Source of the DNA: Pseudoalteromonas rubra
GTDB taxonomy: Bacteria; Pseudomonadota; Gammaproteobacteria; Enterobacterales; Alteromonadaceae
Direction of reading: 5' to 3'
DNA length: 64,000 nucleotides
NCBI RefSeq assembly: GCF_000967655.1
Contig: NZ_JXYA01000002.1
Coordinates: 62,001 to 126,000, forward strand
Below, piece after piece: positions 34,387-42,410 of this stretch (positions are counted from its first letter, which is position 1; the number at the start of each line of letters is the position of its first letter). The position numbers and the translations under genes were made by a program. The notes under the pieces were generated by a model that did not search any database, was not told the origin of the DNA, and saw nothing but the letters and a program-made list of their open reading frames with translations.

Positions 34387-35733
34387 CTAAGCCTTAAATA
34401 AAGAGAGCGCCTGTGCATCGAAGTTGCTGAGGTTCGGGAATAAATCCGTCAGTTCACTCTCGGCAAGACCAAACCAACGTGCAAGCGGGGCAAAGTATTG
34501 CTCGTTACTGTAGGCCGGGATCAGTCGTCCACCGCCGACATCATCAGGGCCATCCAGCCGCTGCGCCATCATGGCACCATGTAAATCGCCCCCCTTAACG
34601 GCGCCACCCAGCACCAACTGGTTACCCGCCCAACCATGGTCGGTGCCATCGCCGTTCGAGGTAAGAGTGCGGCCAAAGTCTGACATAGTAAATGTACTGA
34701 CCTGCTCGGCCACTCCCAGCTCAGTCAGCGCATTTTGGAACTCTCCCAGGCTGTTTGCTAACGCACCCAGTAACGCAGGATGCGTCGACTCCTGGTTGTC
34801 ATGGGTATCAAAACCACCCATAGACACAAAGAAAATTTGCCGCTGAGCAGCGAGCTGTGACTGAATACTGATGGTTTTTGCCACCGCAGCTAACTGGGCT
34901 GAGAGGCTCGATTCGCCAAACTCCGTGGTTAAGGTTGGCGCCTGCTCCAGCAGGGTGTTCATGTATAAGGTATGCTCGATAGACCCGCTTAATCGGCTGG
35001 CATAAGCCGATGCCAAAGGGTGTGAAGCCTGGCTAAACAAGGTTTGCATAACACGCCTGACATGCTCCACCCTTGGCTCATAGCCACTCAGCGCATTAAT
35101 TTTACTGACTCCACTTTTGCTCAGGGCAAATGCACTGGTGTTCGTGCCGGTTTGCCAGGGGTTAGCCCCATCTATGGTGATGTTACTACCAAATACGTTG
35201 CCCTGCTCAAGGCGCTCTAACAATCTTGCTCCCCAGCCGGTATTCAGCGTTTGCTTTTCCTGACCATGCATCCAGGTTGCCTGCTGATCATTGTGCGAAA
35301 ACAAGTGCTGCGGTAGCGGTACACTTTTGGCCTGGTACGCCGCCAATGACGTGGGCGCAATTAGCGTACCTACACCACCCACAAACGCCAGGTTTTGCTG
35401 ATCAAAGTAAGATTGTAAAGGCGCCATAGCCGGATGTAGACCAACCCCGCCTTCAAATTCACTGGCGGTAGAGAGCGAAATTGCTTCTTGCACCGCCAAA
35501 TTTTGCCGACTTGCTTCGTACCAGCTGCGTTGCTCGCCCGACAGCGGGACCAGCATATTCATGGAGTCGTTTCCGCCGTACAGGTACACGCATACCAGGG
35601 CTTTATAGTCCGAAAAACTGCGCTGCTCAACACTGCCCGACAGTGCCTGAAGCTGCAAGCTGGTCAACGCCGCCGCCGATACACCGCCCTTCAGGCATAA
35701 TGATAAGAACTCTCTTCTGCTTTTATTCATCAT
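34387..35733 (-). CDS. DUF1501 family exported protein
   Basis: 448 residues. A twin-arginine-like start (MNKSRREFLSLCLKGGVSAA, a single R-R pair followed by hydrophobic residues) suggests Tat or Sec export. The DUF1501 features LVCVYLYGGNDSMNMLVPLS, FVGGVGTLIAPT, SMGGFDTHDNQ and TMSDFGRTLTSNGDGTDHGW are clear. The fold belongs to the sulfatase/alkaline-phosphatase-like superfamily, and the GFDTHDNQ and DHGW histidines may bind metal. It follows the DUF1800 gene by 9 bp; the two families almost always occur as such pairs. Biochemical role unknown. Confidence 0.92.
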   Translation of the reverse strand: MMNKSRREFLSLCLKGGVSAAALTSLQLQALSGSVEQRSFSDYKALVCVYLYGGNDSMNMLVPLSGEQRSWYEASRQNLAVQEAISLSTASEFEGGVGLHPAMAPLQSYFDQQNLAFVGGVGTLIAPTSLAAYQAKSVPLPQHLFSHNDQQATWMHGQEKQTLNTGWGARLLERLEQGNVFGSNITIDGANPWQTGTNTSAFALSKSGVSKINALSGYEPRVEHVRRVMQTLFSQASHPLASAYASRLSGSIEHTLYMNTLLEQAPTLTTEFGESSLSAQLAAVAKTISIQSQLAAQRQIFFVSMGGFDTHDNQESTHPALLGALANSLGEFQNALTELGVAEQVSTFTMSDFGRTLTSNGDGTDHGWAGNQLVLGGAVKGGDLHGAMMAQRLDGPDDVGGGRLIPAYSNEQYFAPLARWFGLAESELTDLFPNLSNFDAQALSLFKA

Positions 35734-35742
35734 GTCTGGCTC

Positions 35743-37788
35743 CTAATACTGCACGTTAAATTCGGGTGATAATGACACCATAAACAAAAGCTGTCCGACT
35801 CTGTCTGCTGCACTTTTATTGGCAAAGTACTGGTCCAGCTCAATGAACGCATCCCGGCTTGCCTGTGACATGTTGCCCGCAAAATACAACAGATTGTACC
35901 TGTCGAGTAGCGCACTGAGACCACCTGTTTTGAGCAAACTGATGTCACTTTGGCCGTACAGATAGATTGCCGAAGGATTTAAGGTGTCGTGACGCTCAGC
36001 CATACGCCAGATAAGATCGCCATATTGCTGGTTCAATGTACCTATCATCGCGGCATCGTTTGCTATCTGAAGTTCCGGGGCGAACAGGCCCTGCTCACTG
36101 AGCTCCGCCGGTTGGTGATCTGGCCTGAAGAAATTGAATACCGAAGGCGATAGCATCGGGCCCTGACCATATCTGTCATCCAGGTTCCAGGTAAAATAGT
36201 TACCCGCTTCGCTGTGCGCATTCAATGTACGCCAAAGCTGAACTCCTTTTAGTAAAGGCTCCTTAATTTTGCCCTGATATGCCAGCACTGAGCCATAACG
36301 GCGCGCCTCGTCGTCAAGGTAGATGGCGCGGATCACAGCACTTAAATCGCCTCGCACACCGCTGCCATTGTCATTGAATACGGTTGCTACTCGCTCTACG
36401 TACTGTGGCGTTGGGTTGGAGGTAATTAAACGCTGAATAAGCTGCTTACTGATAAACGGGCCCACATTGGTGTGGTTAAACAAGTTGTCCAGTGCGAGCT
36501 GCATAGAGTCTTCTGGCCCTACGCCGGCCGGGATGACTTCACCATTGAGCAACGTCTTATCGAGTTCAGAGTGGTATGCGGGAAAGGCCTGCATGGGCAA
36601 ACTATAATTGCGGCTCGGGCGGTCCCAGCGCGCCGAATAAGCAAACGTCCAGCCGGTAAACACACGTGCAAACCCGGTTATCTCTTGCTGAGAATAGGTT
36701 GCGATTGGCTGGCCATTGTCGCCTTGCATAATACTGCCGTCCTGATCCAACATATCCAACCCAATGGTGAACAACTGCATGACCTCTCGTGCGTAATTCT
36801 CATCGGGCCGTATGTTACGTTCAGGATCCGCTTTTTCATTGCCAAGATGGCTGAGGTAGGTGCCCATCACCGGCGATAAGGTGACAGCCTCTAACAGCGC
36901 CCGGTAATTGCCAAATGCATGTTCCAGTAAGAGATCATAATATGCCAGCATGCCCTCAGGCTCGCCTTTGAGCGCATTGTTTGCATCCGAGACCACAAGT
37001 ATCTCACTTAAGGCAAAAGCCACCCGCTGCCTTAATTGGTCATTTGCATTCAGGGTTGCTTTCCACCAGGCATCAATCCGGTTTATCTGATAAGGCGTAT
37101 CTCTGTCTGGATAATTCTCCAATAACGGTAAGTGATAGGTCGCTGGTAGCGCCATTTGCGCATCCAGCCACTGCGTTTCACTGATCCCCGTGGCTGCATT
37201 CACCTCTTCAAGTGTTGGCCCCATTGTGCCCTGGTGCAAAAGCATCGCGGCCTGGTTGGGTGACATCGCATTACTGGCTTCTACGTCAATCATTGTGGTT
37301 GTGTCAGCGCCCTGAGGATCCGTCACTGTAACTGAAAACTGATAACTATCCGCCGCAGCCTGGTAAGTGTCAGGCAAAGTCACTGTCAGGGTTGGCCCCG
37401 TAACATCGCCCAGCGCAACTTCGGGTCCGCTTACTTGCCGCCAGAGGTAGCTAAAAGTCGTATCTTCGGAGTCCGCCACATTAGCAGACAAGGTCAATGG
37501 CGCGCCTTTTACCACCTCAGGTTGAGTGATATCGACGACTACCTCAGGCGGGGTGTTTTGCGGCTCAGGCGCTTCGCCCTCTCCCCCATCCCCCGCTTGT
37601 GGATCTTCGCTACCTCCTTGCTCCGATGAAGGCTCAGTGGCACTGCCGCCAGATTGCGAAGAAGTCTGTGAGTCTGTCGTTGTATTTGATGTGGTGTCAC
37701 TCGCGGTTGAGTTGCTTTCCGACGAGCCGCCGCCACAGGCAACCAAAGTGGTCAAGCAAAAAGCCGCCAGGGTCAGGTGCGTATTCAT
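35743..37788 (-). CDS. DUF1800 family lipoprotein
   Basis: 681 residues from the ATG at 37788. This start gives a type II signal peptide with lipobox (LAAFCLTTLVACGGG); an upstream in-frame ATG at 37959 would bury it. A Ser/Thr/Gly/Glu-rich linker (about 25-90) and one Ig/PKD-like domain (about 90-175, ending VSVTVTDPQGADTTTMIDV) precede the DUF1800 domain (QAAMLLHQGTMGPTLEEV, QRVAFALSEILVVSD, ENYAREVMQLFTIGL, SPSVFNFFRPDHQP). It pairs with the DUF1501 gene, 9 bp away. Together they probably handle an extracellular polymer or surface structure, but this is not established. Confidence 0.9.
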   Translation of the reverse strand: MNTHLTLAAFCLTTLVACGGGSSESNSTASDTTSNTTTDSQTSSQSGGSATEPSSEQGGSEDPQAGDGGEGEAPEPQNTPPEVVVDITQPEVVKGAPLTLSANVADSEDTTFSYLWRQVSGPEVALGDVTGPTLTVTLPDTYQAAADSYQFSVTVTDPQGADTTTMIDVEASNAMSPNQAAMLLHQGTMGPTLEEVNAATGISETQWLDAQMALPATYHLPLLENYPDRDTPYQINRIDAWWKATLNANDQLRQRVAFALSEILVVSDANNALKGEPEGMLAYYDLLLEHAFGNYRALLEAVTLSPVMGTYLSHLGNEKADPERNIRPDENYAREVMQLFTIGLDMLDQDGSIMQGDNGQPIATYSQQEITGFARVFTGWTFAYSARWDRPSRNYSLPMQAFPAYHSELDKTLLNGEVIPAGVGPEDSMQLALDNLFNHTNVGPFISKQLIQRLITSNPTPQYVERVATVFNDNGSGVRGDLSAVIRAIYLDDEARRYGSVLAYQGKIKEPLLKGVQLWRTLNAHSEAGNYFTWNLDDRYGQGPMLSPSVFNFFRPDHQPAELSEQGLFAPELQIANDAAMIGTLNQQYGDLIWRMAERHDTLNPSAIYLYGQSDISLLKTGGLSALLDRYNLLYFAGNMSQASRDAFIELDQYFANKSAADRVGQLLFMVSLSPEFNVQY

Positions 37789-38161
37789 AATTGCATTACT
37801 CGCAATAGCATTTAATACTTTTATAACAGAGTAATCACCACAAACATATACTAAATTACTATTATTCTCGACATGCTTATCTGTACGGCTATGGTGATTG
37901 CCTAGCAGCTGTAAAACCGACTTAAATTTCTCGCTTGCTATGTTCACATTATCGGTCACAACCTCAAAATGAGCACACTGGTGTTTGCCCTAGCAGCCTT
38001 AGCCTGTTTGCTGCCTGGTTTACGCTGCTGTGGCAATCGTTATAACTAAGCTTTTTTATGGCTAGGCATGGGCTTAAAATGCCATTATGATCAGGGTGAT
38101 AGAGCAGCCGCAGAGGAAAAGTGTGGCTGATGTAGTCTCCATTTATTCAAAAAGGTATGTA

Positions 38162-38875
38162 GTGGCCAATTTTGCAACTCATTTTAAAGCATCCGTGGTA
38201 GTCAGTGCCGGCGCATCATCTGTGATATTGGCAACCAATCTTGCCGGTATGGGCGATATGTTAGTGTTATTTATCCTCGGCGCGCTGGCCGGGCTGCTTC
38301 CAGATCTCGATGCCGATAAGTCTCGCTCACTCAACAGCTTGTTTTCTATATTTGCATTGTGCAGCGCGATCGGCCTGCCTCTGGCGGTTGAATTTAATTC
38401 TCTGACCACCATCTGGCTGTCTGGCCTAGGCGTGTATCTGTTATTTATGTACGCCCTGAAACCACTCTTTGAAAGCTACACCATTCACCGCGGTGCAAGC
38501 CACTCGCTATTGTCTGTGATCATGTTTGCCGTCATCGCGGTTAATCTTGCCTTATATGTGGGTAAAGCACTGCCTTTTGCTCTGCTGTGTGGCGTAATGG
38601 TTATTTTCGGCATGCTAACCCACCTCATTCTGGATGAATGTTACGCGGTAGACATAAACAACAATGAGCTGAAAGCCTCATTTGGCAGCGCGCTCAAGCC
38701 GGTTGCAACGAGCGCACCGTTAGCCTCCATATTGCAGTTAGGCGTGGTGCTGCTGGGCGGCTATTTGCTGCTCCCGCATTACGAAGAGATACCCGAGGTT
38801 ATCCAGCACTGGCAAAACCGGCTGGCTAACTTGCCTTTGCTGCCAGATATGGACGTGCTGAAGCAATTTTACTAA
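38162..38875 (+). CDS. YdjM/DUF457 family metal-dependent membrane hydrolase
   Basis: 237 residues from the GTG at 38162, chosen because AAGG lies 6 nt upstream and the product then begins with ANFATHFKAS, as in the family. A start at 38087 is possible. Several membrane helices carry the family histidine/aspartate pattern: H in THFKAS, GLLPDLDADKS, HRGASHSLLS and THLILDECY. These are the metal ligands of DUF457 proteins (LexA-regulated YdjM in E. coli). It may act as a membrane phospholipase-like hydrolase. It converges on the chitinase gene with a shared hairpin between them. Confidence 0.82.
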   Translation: MANFATHFKASVVVSAGASSVILATNLAGMGDMLVLFILGALAGLLPDLDADKSRSLNSLFSIFALCSAIGLPLAVEFNSLTTIWLSGLGVYLLFMYALKPLFESYTIHRGASHSLLSVIMFAVIAVNLALYVGKALPFALLCGVMVIFGMLTHLILDECYAVDINNNELKASFGSALKPVATSAPLASILQLGVVLLGGYLLLPHYEEIPEVIQHWQNRLANLPLLPDMDVLKQFY

Positions 38876-38883
38876 GTGAAAAT

Positions 38884-38913
38884 CAGTTCAGCAGCCGGTT
38901 TAGCTGCTGAACT
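38884..38913. terminator. Convergent hairpin between DUF457 and chitinase genes
   Basis: Perfect 12-bp arms CAGTTCAGCAGC/GCTGCTGAACTG with loop CGGTTA-type sequence lie between two converging genes. T tails are weak on both strands. Confidence 0.6.
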
Positions 38914-38930
38914 GTGTGATTATAAAGGCC

Positions 38931-40343
38931 CTACTGGCAGGTATAGCTTGGTGCTAACCCGTTTGCGACTTCCCACTTTGCGGTTAAGATTGAAGCCGGA
39001 CCTTTGCTGTCATGAGACAGCTCCCAGTTCATGATCCCACCGGCATTGAGCTTCGCATATTCGGTTTTGGCACGGATGGTTGGAATACCGTTGTAGTAAC
39101 TGGTGCCATCACTATCCCGACAGGCATTCGCCGGATTTTCCTGCACCAAGGTCCGATATCTCTTCCAGGTTGGACGTGCATAAAAAGGCACGCCCAGCAC
39201 CGTTTTCTCTTTGCTCAGTCCACGGCTCTGCCAGTATGCAATGGAGTCTTTGGCATACTGCATAGATGCATGATCAGCATTGTTGGCGTCGTAGGCCATC
39301 AGGTTCAGAAAGTCGATATCCTGGAAAACCGACTCCAGTACGCCGCCGCCTGTATAACCCAGCGCCACCGCAGCCGCAGTCAGAAACTTACCGCGAGCAC
39401 GCAGCTCAACGCTCAGCTCCTTCATCAACAGCGCGTAGTTATTGGCTGAGGTGCCGGGATCAGGATATTCCCAGTCCATATCTACCCCGTCCAGGTTATG
39501 CAGCTCTACAAAGGCCATTACTTCACGCACAAATGTCGCGCGACCTTGTGCCGACGCCGCAAAGGTTTCAAATGCGCTGTCATCCCCACCATTCCAGCCA
39601 CCAATGGCAATGCCAACCTTAACGTTGTTGGCGTGGGCAGAATTTACCAGCGCTGTCATTTTGCTTAAATTTTCGAGCGGCTGAAGTGTGCCATCCGCGT
39701 TGGGCAGTAAGAATGAATAATTAATATGGGTGAGCTTATCAAACTGAATATCACTGACCGCCCCCTGCCAGCTTGGGAAGTAGCCAACAATTTTGAAGTT
39801 CGGATCACCCGGTGGGAAGTCATCTGCAGCGACAGTAAAGTTAACAGCGCTGGACTCTCCCCTGCCACCTGCTGCATCAACTGCAAACACTTGCAACTGA
39901 TGACTGCCTAACCCCTGGGCTTGCCAGGGCACAGAATATGGCGCGGTATTGTCGGTCGCGATCAGCGTACCATCAATAAAGAACTCCGCCCGCTCAATGG
40001 CAATATTTTGCGGATGAGAAACGGATGCAGCCAAGTCGATGGGTGTTCCGATAATAATGCTCGTGTTGTTGCTCGGAGAGGTCACCGTCACTTGTGGCAC
40101 CGGCTCACTTGCGTCACAGTTGCCATCCTTATTCCACACAGCATAAGTGGTCGAGTTGTTGGCGGGGTTTTGATTCTGAGTCCACCATTTGGCGGTATAA
40201 CTTACCGACTGATAAGTAACCGAGTCCCCTTTGGTGTACACGCTCTGAGCCTGCCAGTCAGTTAAGTTACTACAGTCTACCGCAAGCGCTACTTCCATTG
40301 CACCAAGCAACGGCAGCGCCATTAATAAATTTTTATATTTCAT
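38931..40343 (-). CDS. GH18 chitinase with CBM5/12 and Ig-like domains
   Basis: 470 residues from the ATG at 40343 (purine-rich GGAAAAGG just upstream); starts at 40355 and 40376 are also possible. Signal peptide MKYKNLLMALPLLGAMEVAL. Chitin-binding CBM5/12 at about 22-80 (WQAQSVYTKGDSVTYQ, AKWWTQNQNP). An Ig-like domain follows at about 85-180. The GH18 barrel at about 185-470 has IAIGGWNGG and the catalytic DGVDMDWEYP (DxxDxDxE complete). Secreted endo- or exo-acting chitinase releasing GlcNAc oligomers. Downstream use of the sugar is encoded by nagK-A-X-B some 8 kb away. Confidence 0.95.
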   Translation of the reverse strand: MKYKNLLMALPLLGAMEVALAVDCSNLTDWQAQSVYTKGDSVTYQSVSYTAKWWTQNQNPANNSTTYAVWNKDGNCDASEPVPQVTVTSPSNNTSIIIGTPIDLAASVSHPQNIAIERAEFFIDGTLIATDNTAPYSVPWQAQGLGSHQLQVFAVDAAGGRGESSAVNFTVAADDFPPGDPNFKIVGYFPSWQGAVSDIQFDKLTHINYSFLLPNADGTLQPLENLSKMTALVNSAHANNVKVGIAIGGWNGGDDSAFETFAASAQGRATFVREVMAFVELHNLDGVDMDWEYPDPGTSANNYALLMKELSVELRARGKFLTAAAVALGYTGGGVLESVFQDIDFLNLMAYDANNADHASMQYAKDSIAYWQSRGLSKEKTVLGVPFYARPTWKRYRTLVQENPANACRDSDGTSYYNGIPTIRAKTEYAKLNAGGIMNWELSHDSKGPASILTAKWEVANGLAPSYTCQ

Positions 40344-40642
40344 TACCTTTTCCATGTTGTATTGGTCGGCAAACACAGGCCGCGCCGACGATTAACGAGT
40401 TGATGACCTGCCCTCTCAGAGTAACAGGGAGAACAAAAATCATACAGGCAACATACTCTACGACCTTAGTCTAATACTGAGGTGCAAAGCCGCGCTTTAG
40501 TTCGGATTTGGCGCAAGATGGAATGATACTGATTAGAGCGCTTGGTATGGTGAATTAGATAACCAGGGAGCTTGAAAGACAATATGGGGAGCTAACGCAA
40601 TATTGCATTAGTAAATTGGTCCACGGTGATCTTTTACAAAGC
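40344..40642. other. Intergenic stretch between the chitinase gene and the peptide-gene terminator
   Basis: About 300 bp with no convincing gene. It should contain the chitinase promoter. The A+T content rises from here to about 44.5 kb. Confidence 0.4.
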
Positions 40643-40666
40643 AGAGTCAGCCGGGCGACTGACTCT
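40643..40666 (-). terminator. Terminator-like hairpin behind the small peptide genes
   Basis: Stem AGAGTCAG/CTGACTCT around CCGGGCGA, then GCTTTGT on the minus strand. It lies 85 bp after the second peptide gene and probably ends that transcript. The T run is short. Confidence 0.5.
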
Positions 40667-40751
40667 TTAGTAAAAAGGCGATTGCGCAGTGTGAACTCAG
40701 TCAAACAGACAGACCCATACTCACTGATTCTTCAATGTACCTATTAACTTC

Positions 40752-40838
40752 TCACTGTTGCGGAAGAGGCGGCTTATTTTCATTACCACCAGCCCCACCA
40801 TGCACTTTGTTCAGCTCGCTTCTTGGTATTACTTGCAT
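40752..40838 (-). CDS. Short double-glycine peptide B (28 residues)
   Basis: Product: MQVIPRSELNKVHGG followed by AGGNENKPPLPQQ. GGAGGT lies 5 nt before the ATG at 40838, a strong ribosome site that decides the start. The first 15 residues look like a double-glycine leader (L..V.GG), and the remaining 13 would be the exported peptide. The stretch V-x-GGAGG-x-E-x-KP-x-LP is shared with peptide A at 41033-41158 (11 of 15 positions around the cleavage site are identical), so two independent small frames encode the same pattern, which chance would not give. No cysteine is present. Function unknown: signal, bacteriocin-like or modified peptide are all open. Confidence 0.75.
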   Translation of the reverse strand: MQVIPRSELNKVHGGAGGNENKPPLPQQ

Positions 40839-41032
40839 ATAGACCTCCAATGTTCAGAATGTTGTCTTGCCCCTGGCTTTAGTGACTATGTGCGTCGAGT
40901 TCCCTATCACCACACATTGGTATAACAAACCTGACTACTCTTGCCTAAAATAGCCCCTTTATAAAGCTTTGATGCAACTTGCCGAGCATAAATATTAAAA
41001 TATTCATACCTTAAGGCAATGCTTAAAGATTG

Positions 41033-41158
41033 CTAGTCATCAGTTTTTTCAACGGGTGGTGGTGGCAAAATCATACTAGCAGGAAGTGCCGGCTTGCCTT
41101 CTCCACCTCCTGCACCGCCAGAAACTAGAGACAAGAGTTTTTCGTTAATGATTTCCAT
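41033..41158 (-). CDS. Short double-glycine peptide A (41 residues)
   Basis: Product: MEIINEKLLSLVSGG followed by AGGGEGKPALPASM and ILPPPPVEKTDD. The leader is of double-glycine type and the tail holds four consecutive prolines. The ATG at 41158 lies inside the last codons of the membrane-protein gene (overlap 14 bp) and has GGAG 6 nt upstream, so translation is probably coupled. Core motif GGAGGxExKPxLP is shared with peptide B. No cysteines, so a lanthipeptide or disulfide bacteriocin is unlikely. No C39-type processing transporter or modification enzyme is seen in the window. Confidence 0.78.
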   Translation of the reverse strand: MEIINEKLLSLVSGGAGGGEGKPALPASMILPPPPVEKTDD

Positions 41159-41666
41159 GTAGAGCTCCATTGTTAAGTTGATCACGTAATCTGGTTATGT
41201 AGCTGGCAACAGCACAAACTTCCAAAGCATGGATCACTGATTGCGCAGCGGTAAAAACATAATGATATAAATAAGGAGTAGTGATTATTTTAAAGGAGTA
41301 CAATTGAACTTCTATCCATACAAGAGCGCAAACAACTCCGCTGCACATGTACATAAGAATGAGAGCACATTCAAGTGTGGTCAAATTGTACTTTAAGATT
41401 ACTTCTTTAAAGAAAGGTAATTTTGAACAGGAATAAGCAGCTCCAGCCCACTGTTTACGGCCTAAAACAACAATGATGAACAATAAGTTTAAGGCTAAAC
41501 ACCAAAGATAATAATGATGTACCCAAGTTATAGCAACTTGATACATGGACATATCTAAAATCTGTATACCTAACAAAGTCATCATTAGCCACCTTGCATT
41601 TGCATCTTTCCATGCTATTAACAAAGCAGGTAACAAAACTAGCAAAAGTATTGTATCTGATATCAT
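41145..41666 (-). CDS. Multi-pass membrane protein of the peptide cassette, unknown
   Basis: 173 residues with about five hydrophobic helices: about 2-20, 25-45, 50-68, 95-118 and 132-155, with short loops and a polar C-terminus. No transporter or protease motif can be assigned. A membrane protein of this kind beside peptide genes could be an immunity protein, an exporter or a receptor; these are inferences. It starts 2 bp after the XRE regulator's stop and overlaps peptide A by 14 bp at its end, so all three are surely cotranscribed. A+T-rich compared with core genes. Confidence 0.72.
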   Translation of the reverse strand: MISDTILLLVLLPALLIAWKDANARWLMMTLLGIQILDMSMYQVAITWVHHYYLWCLALNLLFIIVVLGRKQWAGAAYSCSKLPFFKEVILKYNLTTLECALILMYMCSGVVCALVWIEVQLYSFKIITTPYLYHYVFTAAQSVIHALEVCAVASYITRLRDQLNNGALHGNH

Positions 41667-41668
41667 TT

Positions 41669-41998
41669 TTATTCGACCTTTCCCTTTTCATCACTGCACT
41701 TATCTTCAATAGTGCAATGAGTAATTTTTGTGTTTTTCTCATGAACCTTTGACGAAAGAACACTGAAAAATGTATCCCAGTTTTTACCGAATATCATAAG
41801 CACATCAAGTGCCTGCTCAAGTGTCATCGGCGTTTTACAGCTTTCCCAGTTTGAAATCGTCGACTGATCGACGGGATCTGCCATTTTTTTTGCTAATTCT
41901 TTTTGAGACATTTTTCTCTCTTGCCTCATAGGCCGGATCGACCTCTGGAAGTCTTCAATGATCCTGCCCAGAAGACGACCCCTTTTTGATGATTCCAT
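41669..41998 (-). CDS. XRE-family helix-turn-helix regulator
   Basis: 109 residues from the ATG at 41998 (a GTG one codon earlier is possible). The helix-turn-helix is at about 28-82: MSQKELAKKMADPVDQSTIS followed by NWESCKTPMTLEQALDVL, typical of Cro/C1-type DNA binding. The C-terminal 25 residues are charged with two cysteines (THCTIEDKCSDEKG). It is the first gene of the cassette with the membrane protein and peptide A, so it likely controls them. A peptide-responsive regulator is a possibility only. Confidence 0.82.
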   Translation of the reverse strand: MESSKRGRLLGRIIEDFQRSIRPMRQERKMSQKELAKKMADPVDQSTISNWESCKTPMTLEQALDVLMIFGKNWDTFFSVLSSKVHEKNTKITHCTIEDKCSDEKGKVE

Positions 41999-42410
41999 CA
42001 CCTGCCCATCTTATTGATAAATAGCCAACACACCAAATTAATTTTAATCATTCAAATTTAATAGCATGTTAACTTACTCAACCTATCCTTCCCGACAAGA
42101 AGGAGCCAAATCGCACTAGTTCTGCATTCTCTGACGTTAAATGCCAGTGAAAATCTATCGAGGAATTGGGAACGAGCGCACTAGAGTAACCAAGAAGTGA
42201 GTATATTATTGTTGTTATTTGCCACATCTTTTCCTTAATGTTAATTTCGGGATATAAATATACTCATAAATCGACTTCAAGACAAGCCAAACAATCCCGT
42301 AGCCAAGGCTCTTAATGGCATGAAAGGACGATATAGTAGTGTGCCTGACCCAATTTTCTTTGGTATGGGGTAGTCCGTCGGCGTCTATCAAAAACTAAAT
42401 GCGAGTAACC
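41999..42410. other. Divergent A+T-rich intergenic region
   Basis: About 410 bp between the XRE regulator and the P-loop ATPase gene, transcribed in opposite directions. It must hold both promoters. I see several A+T-rich stretches, but no operator, RNA gene or small frame I can support. Confidence 0.4.

Noticed and set aside
37526..37834. Plus-strand 102-codon frame opposite the DUF1800 linker
   Set aside because: It is the antisense of a low-complexity Ser/Gly/Glu linker and of the signal peptide; no start signals.
41455..41763. Minus-strand 102-codon frame in the peptide cassette
   Set aside because: It overlaps the XRE regulator and the membrane protein in another frame, with scattered Cys and Arg as expected from an out-of-frame reading.
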